64,000 nt of DNA. It comes from Antedon mediterranea. Its lineage: Eukaryota > Echinodermata > Crinoidea > Comatulida > Antedonidae. The stretch lies in the NCBI RefSeq assembly GCF_964355755.1, contig NC_092675.1, positions 12,973,312-13,037,311 on the forward strand, given 5' to 3'. Below the pieces are notes generated by a model. That model had not been told where the DNA came from. It did no database searches and worked only from the letters and a program-made list of their open reading frames with translations. Position numbers and translations under genes: made by a program. Of this stretch, positions 36,401 through 49,639 are shown piece after piece. Every line of letters begins with the position of its first letter. The stretch's first letter is position 1.

Positions 36401-38184
36401 TCGCATTTGGAGACGTTTTAGACCATTTTGTGATTTTCGAAAAAAATTGTTAACATAAAAACATCAAAGTGTACAGAATAGCTTCAAATCGCATTTGGAG
36501 ACCGTTTTAGGCCAATTTGTGATTTTCGAAAAAACTTGTTAACCTAAAAATACCAAAGTGTTTAGAATAGCTTCAAATGGCATTTGGAGACGTTTTAGAC
36601 CATTTTGTGATTTTCGAAAAAACTTGTTAACATAAAAACACCAAAGTGCTTAGAATAGCTTCAAATCGCATTTGGAGACATTTTAGACCAATTTGTGATT
36701 TTCGAAAAAACTTATCAACATAAAAACACCAAAGGGTTTAGAATATCTTCAAATCGCATTTGGAGACGTTTTAGACCATTTTGTGATTTTCGAAAAAACT
36801 TGTTAACATAAAAACACCAAAGTGCTTAGAATAGCTTCAAATCGCATTTGGAGACGTTTTAGACCAATTTGTGATTTTCGAAAAAACTTATCAACATAAA
36901 AACACCAAAGGGTTTAGAATAGCTTCATTTGGAGACGTTTTAGACCATTTTGTGATTTTGAAAAAACTTGTTAACATAAAAACACCAAAGTGCTTAGAAT
37001 AGCTTCAAATCGCATTTGGAGACGTTTTAGACCATTTTGTGATTTTCGAAAAAACTTGTTAACATAAAAACACCAAAGTGCTTAGAATAGCTTCAAATCG
37101 TATTTGGAGACGTTTTAGACCATTTTGAGATTTTCGAAAAAACTTGGTTACACAAAAACATCAAAGTGCTTAAAATCACATTATAAACCGTTTTAGACCA
37201 TTTTGAACATTTCGATAACACTTTTCACACAAAAACATCAAAGAGCACAAAATAGCTTAATATCGTATTTAAAAACGTTTTAGACCATTTTGAGCATTTC
37301 GACAAAACTTTTTCACACAAAACACCAAAGTGCTTAGAATAGCTTCAAATCGCATTTGGAGACGTTTTAGACCAATTTGTGATTTTCGAAAAAACTTTTT
37401 AACATAAAAACACCAAAGTGCTTAGAATAGCTTCAAATCACATTTGGAGACGTTTTAGACCATTTTGTGATTTTCGAAAAAACTTGTTAACATAAAAACA
37501 CGAAAGTGCTTAGAATATCTTCAAATCGCATTTGGAAACGTTTTAGACCATTTTGTGATTTTCGAAAAAAATTGTTAACATAAAAACACCAAAGTGCTTA
37601 GAATCACATTATAAACCGTTTTAGACCATTTTGAGCATTTCGATAACAATTTTCACACAAAAACATCAAAGAGCACAAAATAGCTTAATATCGTATTTAA
37701 AAATGTTTTAGACCATTTTGAGCATTTAGATAAAACTTTTTCACACAAAACACCAAAGTGCTTAGAATAGCTTCAAATCGCATTTGGAGACGTTTTAGAC
37801 CATTTTGTGATTTTTGAAAAAACTTGTTAACATAAAAACACCAAAGTGTTAGAATAGCTTCAAATCACATTTGGAGACGTTTCAGACCATTTTGTGATTT
37901 TCGAAAAAACTTGTTAACATAAAAACACGAAAGTGCTTAGAATAGCTTCAAATCGAATTTGGAAACGTTTTAGACCATTTTGTGATTTTCGAAAAAACTT
38001 GTTAACATAAAAACACGAAAGTGCTTAGAATAGCTTCAAATCGCATTTGGAAACGTTTTAGACCATTTTGTGATTTTCGAAAAAAATTGTTAACATAAAA
38101 ACACCAAAGTGTTTAGAATAGCTTCAAATCGCATTTGGAGACGTTTTAGACCAATTTGTGATTTTCGAAAAAACTTATCAACAT

Positions 38185-38205
38185 AAAAACACCAAATCGC
38201 ATTTG
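38185..38205 (+). repeat. Unique 20 bp deletion junction
   Basis: At the join accaaatcgc (38191-38200) an A monomer lacks the 20 bases that normally run from gggtttagaatagc to the caaa before tcgc. The deletion is between two caaa direct repeats. The duplicate segment at 46.1 kb has the full sequence, so the loss occurred after that duplication or in the left copy only. Confidence 0.85.
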
Positions 38206-41200
38206 GAGACGTTTTAGACCATTTTGGGATTTTGAAAAAACTTGTTAACATAAAAACACCAAAGTGCTTAGAATAGCTTCAAATCGCATTTGGAGACGTT
38301 TTAGACCATTTTGTGATTTTCGAAAAAACTTGTTAACATAAAAACACCAAAGTGCTTAGAATAGCTTCAAATCGTATTTGGAGACGTTTTAGACCATTTT
38401 GAGATTTTCGAAAAAACTTGGTTACACAAAAACATCAAAGTGCTTAAAATCACATTATAAACCGTTTTAGACCATTTTGAGAATTTCGATAACACTTTTC
38501 ACACAAAAACATCAAAGAGCACAAAATAGCTTAATATCGTATTTAAAAACGTTTTAGACCATTTTGAGCATTTCGACAAAACTTTTTCACACAAAACACC
38601 AAAGTGCTTAGAATAGCTTCAAATCGCATTTGGAGACGTTTTAGACCAATTTGTGCATTTCGATGAAACTTGATTACACAAAAACATCAAAGTGCTTAAA
38701 ATCACATTATAAACCGTTTTAGACCATTTTGAGCATTTCGATAACACTTTTCACACAAAAACATCAAAGAGCACAAAATAGCTTAATATCGTATTTAAAA
38801 ACGTTTTAGACCATTTTGAGCATTTAGACAAAACTTTTTCACACAAAACACCAAAGTGCTTAGAATAGCTTCAAATCGCATTTGGAGACGTTTTAGACCA
38901 TTTTGTGCATTTCGATGAAACTTGGTTACACAAAAACATCAAAGTGCTTAAAATCACATTATAAATCGTTTTAGACCATTTTGAGCATTTCGACAAAACT
39001 TTTTCACACAAAATACCAAAGTGCTTAGAATAGCTTCAAATCGCATTTGGAGACGTTTTAGACCATTTTGTGATTTTCGAAAAAACTTTTTAACATAAAA
39101 ACACCAAAGTGCTTAGAATAGCTTCAAATCACATTTGGAGACATTTTAGACCATAAGTGCTTAGAATCACATTATAAACCGTTTTAGACCATTTTGAGCA
39201 TTTCGATAACAATTTTCACACAAAAACATCAAAGAGCACAAAATAGCTTAATATCGTATTTAAAAATGTTTTAGACCATTTTGAGCATTTAGATAAAACT
39301 TTTTCACACAAAACACCAAAGTGCTTAGAATAGCTTCAAATCGCATTTGGAGACGTTTTAGACCAATTTGTGATTTTTGAAAAAACTTGTTAACATAAAA
39401 ACACCAAAGTGCTTAGAATAGCTTCAAATCACATTTGGAGACGTTTTAGACCATTTTGTGATTTTGAACAAACTTGTTAACATAAAAACACCAAAGTGCT
39501 TAGAATAGCTTCAAATCGTATTTGGAGACGTTTTAGACCATTTTGAGATTTTCGAAAAAACTTGGTTACACAAAAACATCAAAGTGCTTAAAATCACATT
39601 ATAAACCGTTTTAGACCATTTTGAGCATTTCGATAACACTTTTCACACAAAAACATCAAAGAGCACAAAATAGCTTAATATCGTATTTAAAAACGTTTTA
39701 GACCATTTTGAGCATTTCGACAAAACTTTTTCACACAAAACACCAAAGTGCTTAGAATAGCTTCAAATCGCATTTGGAGACGTTTTAGACCAATTTGTGC
39801 ATTTCGATGAAACTTGATTACACAAAAACATCAAAGTGCTTAAAATCACATTATAAACCGTTTTAGACCATTTTGAGCATTTCGATAACACTTTTCACAC
39901 AAAAACATCAAAGAGCACAAAATAGCTTAATATCGTATTTAAAAACGTTTTAGACCATTTTGAGCATTTAGACAAAACTTTTTCACACAAAACACCAAAG
40001 TGCTTAGAATAGCTTCAAATCGCATTTGGAGACGTTTTAGACCATTTTGTGCATTTCGATGAAACTTGGTTACACAAAAACATCAAAGTGCTTAAAATCA
40101 CATTATAAATCGTTTTAGACCATTTTGAGCATTTCGACAAAACTTTTTCACACAAAATACCAAAGTGCTTAGAATAGCTTCAAATCGCATTTGGAGACGT
40201 TTTAGACCATTTTGTGATTTTCGAAAAAACTTTTTAACATAAAAACACCAAAGTGCTTAGAATAGCTTCAAATCACATTTGGAGACATTTTAGACCATTT
40301 TGTGATTTTCGAAAAAACTTGTTAACATAAAAACACGAAAGTGCTTAGAATAGCTTCAAATCGCATTTGGAAACGTTTTAGACCATTTTGTGATTTTCCA
40401 AAAAAATTGTTAACATAAAAACACCAAAGTGCTTAGAATCACATTATAAACCGTTTTAGACCATTTTGAGCATTTCGATAACAATTTTCACACAAAAACA
40501 TCAAAGAGCACAAAATAGCTTAATATCGTATTTAAAAATGTTTTAGACCATTTTGAGCATTTAGATAAAACTTTTTCACACAAAACACCAAAGTGCTTAG
40601 AATAGCTTCAAATCGCATTTGGAGACGTTTTAGACCATTTTGTGAATTTTGAAAAAACTTGTTAACATAAAAACACCAAAGTGCTTAGAATAGCTTCAAA
40701 TCACATTTGGAGACGTTTTAGACCATTTTGTGATTTTCGAAAAAACTTGTTAACATAAAAACACGAAAGTGCTTAGAATAGCTTCAAATCGCATTTGGAA
40801 ACGTTTTAGACCATTTTGTGATTTTCGAAAAAACTTGTTAACATAAAAACACGAAAGTGCTTAGAATAGCTTCAAATCGCATTTGGAAACGTTTTAGACC
40901 ATTTTGTGATTTTCGAAAAAACTTGTTAACATAAAAACACGAAAGTGCTTAGAATAGCTTCAAATCGCATTTGGAAACGTTTTAGACCATTTTGTGATTT
41001 TCGAAAAAAATTGTTAACATAAAAACACCAAAGTGTTTAGAATAGCTTCAAATCGCATTTGGAGACGTTTTAGACCAATTTGTGATTTTCGAAAAAACTT
41101 ATCAACATAAAAACACCAAAGGGTTTAGAATAGCTTCAAATCGCATTTGGAGACGTTTTAGACCATTTTGTGATTTTGAAAAAACTTGTTAACATAAAAA

Positions 41201-43429
41201 CACCAAAGTGCTTAGAATAGCTTCAAATCGCATTTGGAGACGTTTTAGACCATTTTGTGATTTTCGAAAAAACTTGTTAACATAAAAACACCAAATTGCT
41301 TAGAATAGCTTCAAATCGTATTTGGAGACGTTTTAGACCATTTTGAGATTTTTGAAAAAACTTGGTTACACAAAAACATCAAAGTGCTTAAAATCACATT
41401 ATAAACCGTTTTAGACCATTTTGAGCATTTCGGTAACACTTTTCACACAAAAACATCAAAGAGCACAAAATAGCTTAATATCGTATTTAAAAACGTTTTA
41501 GACCATTTTGAGCATATAGACAAAACTTTTTCACACAAAACACCAAAGTGCTTAGAATAGCTTCAAATCGCATTTGGAGACGTTTTAGACCATTTTGTGC
41601 ATTTCGATGAAACTTGGTTACACAAAAACATCAAAGTGCTTAAAATCACATTATAAATCGTTTTAGACCATTTTGAGCATTTCGACAAAACTTTTTCACA
41701 CAAAATACCAAAGTGCTTAGAATAGCTTCAAATCGCATTTGGAGACGTTTTAGACCATTTTGTGATTTTCGAAAAAACTTTTTAACATAAAAACACCAAA
41801 GTGCTTAGAATAGCTTCAAATCACATTTGGAGACGTTTTAGACCATAAGTGCTTAGAATCACATTATAAACCGTTTTAGACCATTTTGAGCATTTCGATA
41901 ACAATTTTCACACAAAAACATCAAAGAGCACAAAATAGCTTAATATCGTATTTAAAAATGTTTTAGACCATTTTGAGCATTTAGATAAAACTTTTTCACA
42001 CAAAACACCAAAGTGCTTAGAATAGCTTCAAATCGCATTTGGAGACGTTTTAGACCATTTTGTGATTTTTGAAAAAACTTGTTAACATAAAAACACCAAA
42101 GTGCTTAGAATAGCTTCAAATCACATTTGGAGACGTTTTAGACCATTTTGTGATTTTCGAAAAAACTTGTTAACATAAAAACACGAAAGTGCTTAGAATA
42201 GCTTCAAATCGCATTTGGAAACGTTTTAGACCATTTAGTGATTTTCGAAAAAACTTGTTAACATAAAAACACGAAAGTGCTTAGAATAGCTTCAAATTGC
42301 ATTTGGAAACGTTTTAGACCATTTTGTGATTTTCGAAAAAAATTGTTAACATAAAAACACCAATGTGCTTAGAATCACATTATAAACCGTTTTAGACCAT
42401 TTTGAGCATTTCGATAACAATTTTCACACAAAAACATCAAAGAGCACAAAATAACTTAATATCGTATTTATAAATGTTTTAGACCATTTTGAGCATTTCG
42501 ACAAAACTTTTTCACACAAAACACCAAAGTGCTTAGAATAGCTTCAAATCGCATTTGGAGACGTTTTAGACCATTTTGTGATTTCGATGAAACTTGATTA
42601 CACAAAAACATCAAAGTGCTTAAAATCACATTATAAACCGTTTTAGACCATTTTGAGCATTTCGATAACACTTTTCACACAAAAACATCAAAGAGCAAAA
42701 AATAGCTTAATATCGTATTTAAAAACGTTTTAGACCATTTTGAGCATTTAGACAAAACTTTTTCACACAAAACACCAAAGTGCTTAGAATAGCTTCAAAT
42801 TGCATTTGGAGACGTTTTAGAACATTTTGTGTTTTTCGAAAAAAACTGTTAACATAAAAACACCAAAGTGCTTAGAATAGCTTCAAATCGCATTTGGAGA
42901 CGTTTTAGAACATTTTGTGTTCTTCGAAAAAACCTGTTAACATAAAAACACCAAAGTGCTTAGAATAGCTTCAAATCGCATTTGGAGACGTTTTAGACCA
43001 TTTTGTGATTTTTGAAAAAACTTGTTAACATAAAAACACCAAAGTGCTTAGAATAGCTTCAAATCACATTTGGAGACGTTTTAGACCATTTTGTGATTTT
43101 CGAAAAAACTTGTTAACATAAAAACACGAAAGTGCTTAGAATAGCTTCAAATCGCATTTGGAAACGTTTTAGACCATTTTGTGATTTTCGAAAAAGATTG
43201 TTAACATAAAAACACCAAAGTGCTTAGAATCACAATATAAACCGTTTTAGACCATTTTGAGCATTTCGATAACAATTTTCACACAAAAACATCAAAGAGC
43301 ACAAAATAGCTTAATATCGTATTTAAAAATGTTTTAGACCATTTTGAGCATTTAGATAAAATTTTTCACACAAAACACCAAAGTGCTTAGAATAGCTTTA
43401 AATCGCATTTGGAGACGGTTTAGACCATT

Positions 43430-46160
43430 TTGTGATTTTGAAAAAACTTGTTAACATAAAAACACCAAAGTGCTTAGAATAGCTTCAAATCGTATTTGGA
43501 GACGTTTTAGACCATTTTGAGATTTTCGAAAAAACTTGGTTACACAAAAACATCAAAGTGCTTAAAATCACATTATAAACCGTTTTAGACCATTTTGAAC
43601 ATTTCGATAACACTTTTCACACAAAAACATCAAAGAGCACAAAATAGCTTAATATCGTATTTAAAAACGTTTTAGACCATTTTGAGCATTTCGACAAAAC
43701 TTTTTCACACAAAACACCAAAGTGCTTAGAATAGCTTCAAATCGCATTTGGAGACGTTTTAGACCAATTTGTGCATTTCGATGAAACTTGATTACACAAA
43801 AACATCAACGTGCTTAAAATCACATTATAAACCGTTTTAGACCATTTTGAGCATTTCGATAACACTTTTCACACAAAAACATCAAAGAGCACAAAATAGC
43901 TTAATATCGTATTTAAAAACGTTTTAGACCATTTTGAGCATTTAGACAAAACTTTTTCACACAAAACACCAAAGTGCTTAGAATAGCTTCAAATCGCATT
44001 TGGAGACGTTTTAGACCATTTTGTGCATTTCGATGAAACTTGGTTACACAAAAACATCAAAGTGCTTAAAATCACATTATAAATCGTTTTAGACCATTTT
44101 GAGCATTTCGACAAAACTTTTTCACACAAAATACCAAAGGGCTTAGAATAGCTTCAAATCGCATTTGGAGACGTTTTAGACCATTTTGTGATTTTCGAAA
44201 AAACTTTTTAACATAAAAAGACCAAAGTGCTTAGAATAGCTTCAAATCACATTTGGAGACGTTTTAGACCATTTTGTGATTTTCGAAAAAACTTGTTAAC
44301 ATAAAAACACGAAAGTGCTTAGAATAGCTTCAAATCGCATTTGGAAACGTTTTAGACCATTTTGTGATTTTCGAAAAAAATTGTTAACATAAAAACACCA
44401 AAGTGCTTAGAATCACATTATAAACCGTTTTAGACCATTTTGAGCATTTCGATAACAATTTTCACACAAAAACATCAAAGAGCACAAAATAGCTTAATAT
44501 CGTATTTAAAAATGTTTTAGACCATTTTGAGCATTTAGATAAAACTTTTTCACACAAAACACCAAAGTGCTTAGAATAGCTTCAAATCGCATTTGGAGAC
44601 GTTTTAGACCATTTTGTGATTTTTGAAAAAACTTGTTAACATAAAAACACCAAAGTGCTTAGAATAGCTTCAAATCACATTTGGAGACGTTTTAGACCAT
44701 TTTGTGATTTTCGAAAAAACTTATCAACATAAAAACACCAAAGGGTTTAGAATAGCTTCAAATCGCATTTGGAGACGTTTTAGACCATTTTGTGATTTTG
44801 AAAAAACTTGTTAACATAAAAACACCAAAGTGCTTAGAATAGCTTCAAATCGTATTTGGAGACGTTTTAGACCATTTTGAGATTTTCGAAAAAACTTGGT
44901 TACACAAAAACATCAAAGTGCTTAAAATCACATTATAAACCGTTTTAGACCATTTTGAACATTTCGATAACACTTTTCACACAAAAACATCAAAGAGCAC
45001 AAAATAGCTTAATATCGTATTTAAAAACGTTTTAGACCATTTTGAGCATTTCGACAAAACTTTTTCACACAAAACACCAAAGTGCTTAGAATAGCTTCAA
45101 ATCGCATTTGGAGACGTTTTAGACCAATTTGTGCATTTCGATGAAACTTGATTACACAAAAACATCAACGTGCTTAAAATCACATTATAAACCGTTTTAG
45201 ACCATTTTGAGCATTTCGATAACACTTTTCACACAAAAACATCAAAGAGCACAAAATAGCTTAATATCGTATTTAAAAACGTTTTAGACCATTTTGAGCA
45301 TTTAGACAAAACTTTTTCACACAAAACACCAAAGTGCTTAGAATAGCTTCAAATCGCATTTGGAGACGTTTTAGACCATTTTGTGCATTTCGATGAAACT
45401 TGGTTACACAAAAACATCAAAGTGCTTAAAATCACATTATAAATCGTTTTAGACCATTTTGAGCATTTCGACAAAACTTTTTCACACAAAATACCAAAGG
45501 GCTTAGAATAGCTTCAAATCGCATTTGGAGACGTTTTAGACCATTTTGTGATTTTCGAAAAAACTTTTTAACATAAAAAGACCAAAGTGCTTAGAATAGC
45601 TTCAAATCACATTTGGAGACGTTTTAGACCATTTTGTGATTTTCGAAAAAACTTGTTAACATAAAAACACGAAAGTGCTTAGAATAGCTTCAAATCGCAT
45701 TTGGAAACGTTTTAGACCATTTTGTGATTTTCGAAAAAAATTGTTAACATAAAAACACCAAAGTGCTTAGAATCACATTATAAACCGTTTTAGACCATTT
45801 TGAGCATTTCGATAACAATTTTCACACAAAAACATCAAAGAGCACAAAATAGCTTAATATCGTATTTAAAAATGTTTTAGACCATTTTGAGCATTTAGAT
45901 AAAACTTTTTCACACAAAACACCAAAGTGCTTAGAATAGCTTCAAATCGCATTTGGAGACGTTTTAGACCATTTTGTGATTTTTGAAAAAACTTGTTAAC
46001 ATAAAAACACCAAAGTGCTTAGAATAGCTTCAAATCACATTTGGAGACGTTTTAGACCATTTTGTGATTTTCGAAAAAACTTATCAACATAAAAACACCA
46101 AAGGGTTTAGAATAGCTTCAAATCGCATTTGGAGACGTTTTAGACCATTTTGTGATTTTG
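43430..46160 (+). repeat. Exact-looking 1360 bp tandem duplication
   Basis: Landmarks repeat at a constant offset of 1360: gattttg before aaaaaacttg at 43434, 44794 and 46154, aacatcaacg at 43801 and 45161, acataaaaag at 44211 and 45571, and ttatcaacat at 44721 and 46081. In the lines I compared side by side no difference was seen, so this is among the youngest duplications in the window. The unit holds an A monomer with cgtatttgg, two D-B-C trimers, a D-C dimer, an A run, an A/D hybrid trimer and further A monomers. Homology ends near 46.2 kb, where an extra cgcat A monomer appears. Confidence 0.85.
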
Positions 46161-49100
46161 AAAAAACTTGTTAACATAAAAACACCAAAGTGCTTAGAAT
46201 AGCTTCAAATCGCATTTGGAGACGTTTTAGACTATTTTGTGATTTTCGAAAAAACTTGTTAACATAAAAACACCAAAGTGCTTAGAATAGCTTCAAATCG
46301 TATTTGGAGACGTTTTAGACCATTTTGAGATTTTCGAAAAAACTTGGTTACACAAAAACATCAAAGTGCTTAAAATCACATTATAAACCGTTTTAGACCA
46401 TTTTGAGAATTTCGATAACACTTTTCACACAAAAACATCAAAGAGCACAAAATAGCTTAATATCGTATTTAAAAACGTTTTAGACCATTTTGAGCATTTC
46501 GACAAAACTTTTTCACACAAAACACCAAAGTGCTTAGAAAAGCTTCAAATCGCATTTGGAGACGTTTTAGACCAAATTGTGCATTTCGATGAAACTTGAT
46601 TACACAAAAACATCAAAGTTCTTAAAATCACATTATAAACCGTTTTAGACCATTTTGAGCATTTCGATAACACTTTTCACACAAAAACATCAAAGAGCAC
46701 AAAATAGCTTAATATCGTATTTAAAAACGTTTTAGACCATTTTGAGCATTTAGACAAAACTTTTTCACACAAAACACCAAAGTGCTTAGAATAGCTTCAA
46801 ATCGCATTTGGAGACGTTTTAGACCATTTTGTGCATTTCGATGAAACTTGGTTACACAAAAACATCAAAGTGCTTAAAATCACATTATAAATCGTTTTAG
46901 ACCATTTTGAGCATTTCGACAAAACTTTTTCACACAAAATACCAAAGTGCTTAGAATAGCTTCAAATCGCATTTGGAGACGTTTTAGACCATTTTGTGAT
47001 TTTCGAAAAAACTTTTTAACATAAAAACACCAAAGTGCTTAGAATAGCTTCAAATCACATTTGGAGACATTTTAGACCATAAGTGCTTAGAATCACATTA
47101 TAAACCGTTTTAGACCATTTTGAGCATTTCGATAACAATTTTCACACAAAAACATCAAAGAGCACAAAATAGCTTAATATCGTATTTAAAAATGTTTTAG
47201 ACCATTTTGAGCATTTAGATAAAACTTTTTCACACAAAACACCAAAGTGCTTAGAATAGCTTCAAATCGCATTTGGAGACGTTTTAGACCAATTTGTGAT
47301 TTTTGAAAAAACTTGTTAACATAAAAACACCAAAGTGCTTAGAATAGCTTCAAATCACATTTGGAGACGTTTTAGACCATTTTGTGATTTTGAACAAACT
47401 TGTTAACATAAAAACACCAAAGTGCTTAGAATAGCTTCAAATCGTATTTGGAGACGTTTTAGACCATTTTGAGATTTTCGAAAAAACTTGGTTACACAAA
47501 AACATCAAAGTGCTTAAAATCACATTATAAACCGTTTTAGACCATTTTGAGCATTTCGATAACACTTTTCACACAAAAACATCAAAGAGCACAAAATAGC
47601 TTAATATCGTATTTAAAAACGTTTTAGACCATTTTGAGCATCTCGACAAAACTTTTTCACACAAAACACCAAAGTGCTTAGAATAGCTTCAAATCGCATT
47701 TGGAGACGTTTTAGACCAATTTGTGCATTTCGATGAAACTTGATTACACAAAAACATCAAAGTGCTTAAAATCACATTATAAACCGTTTTAGACCATTTT
47801 GAGCATTTCGATAACACTTTTCACACAAAAACATCAAAGAGCACAAAATAGCTTAATATCGTATTTAAAAACGTTTTAGACCATTTTGAGCATTTAGACA
47901 AAACTTTTTCACACAAAACACCAAAGTGCTTAGAATGGCTTCAAATCGCATTTGGAGACGTTTTAGACCATTTTGTGCATTTCGATGAAACTTGGTTACA
48001 CAAAAACATCAAAGTGCTTAAAATCACATTATAAATCGTTTTAGACCATTTTGAGCATTTCGACAAAACTTTTTCACACAAAATACCAAAGTGCTTAGAA
48101 TAGCTTCAAATCGCATTTGGAGACGTTTTAGACCATTTTGTGATTTTCGAAAAAACTTTTTAACATAAAAACACCAAAGTGCTTAGAATAGCTTCAAATC
48201 ACATTTGGAGACATTTTAGACCATTTTGTGATTTTCGAAAAAACTTGTTAACATAAAAACACGAAAGTGCTTAGAATAGCTTCAAATCGCATTTGGAAAC
48301 GTTTTAGACCATTTTGTGATTTTCGAAAAAACTTGTTAACATAAAAACACGAAAGTGCTTAGAATAGCTTCAAATCGCATTTGGAAACGTTTTAGACCAT
48401 TTTGTGATTTTCGAAAAAAATTGTTAACATAAAAACACTAAAGTGTTTAGAATAGCTTCAAATCGCATTTGGAGACGTTTTAGACCAATTTGTGATTTTC
48501 GAAAAAACTTATCAACATAAAAACACCAAAGGGTTTAGAATAGCTTCAAATCGCATTTGGAGACGTTTTAGACCATTTTGTGATTTTGAAAAAACTTGTT
48601 AACATAAAAACACCAAAGTGCTTAGAATAGCTTCAAATCGCATTTGGAGACGTTTTAGACCATTTTGTGATTTTCGAAAAAACTTGTTAACATAAAAACA
48701 CCAAAGTGCTTAGAATAGCTTCAAATCGTATTTGGAGACGTTTTAGACCATTTTGAGATTTTCGAAAAAACTTGGTTACACAAAAACATCAAAGTGCTTA
48801 AAATCATATTATAAACCGTTTTAGACCATTTTGAGCATTTCGGTAACACTTTTTACACAAAAACATCAAAGAGCACAAAATAGCTTAATATCGTATTTAA
48901 AAACGTTTTAGACCATTTTGAGCATTTAGACAAAACTTTTTCACACAAAACACCAAAGTGCTTAGAATAGCTTCAAATCGCATTTGGAGACGTTTTAGAC
49001 CATTTTGTGCATTTCGATGAAACTTGGTTACACAAAAACATCAAAGTGCTTAAAATCACATTATAAATCGTTTTAGACCATTTTGAGCATTTCGACAAAA

Positions 49101-49639
49101 CTTTTTCACACAAAATACCAAAGTGCTTAGAATAGCTTCAAATCGCATTTGGAGACGTTTTAGACCATTTTGTGATTTTCGAAAAAACTTTTTAACATAA
49201 AAACACCAAAGTGCTTAGAATAGCTTCAAATCACATTTGGAGACGTTTTAGACCATAAGTGCTTAGAATCACATTATAAACCGTTTTAGACCATTTTGAG
49301 CATTTCGATAACAATTTTCACACAAAAACATCAAAGAGCACAAAATAGCTTAATATCGTATTTAAAAATGTTTTAGACCATTTTGAGCATTTAGATAAAA
49401 CTTTTTCACACAAAACACCAAAGTGCTTAGAATAGCTTCAAATCGCATTTGGAGACGTTTTAGACCATTTTGTGATTTTTGAAGAAACTTGTTAACATAA
49501 AAACACCAAAGTGCTTAGAATAGCTTCAAATCACATTTGGAGACGTTTTAGACCATTTTGTGATTTTCGAAAAAACTTGTTAACATAAAAACACGAAAGT
49601 GCTTAGAATAGCTTCAAATCGCATTTGGAAACGTTTTAG

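Noticed and set aside
42468-42671. Minus-strand open frame of 67 codons, identical protein to the one at 22210
   Set aside because: Identity of the translation reflects recent duplication of the DNA block. Homologous monomers elsewhere are stopped within a few codons.
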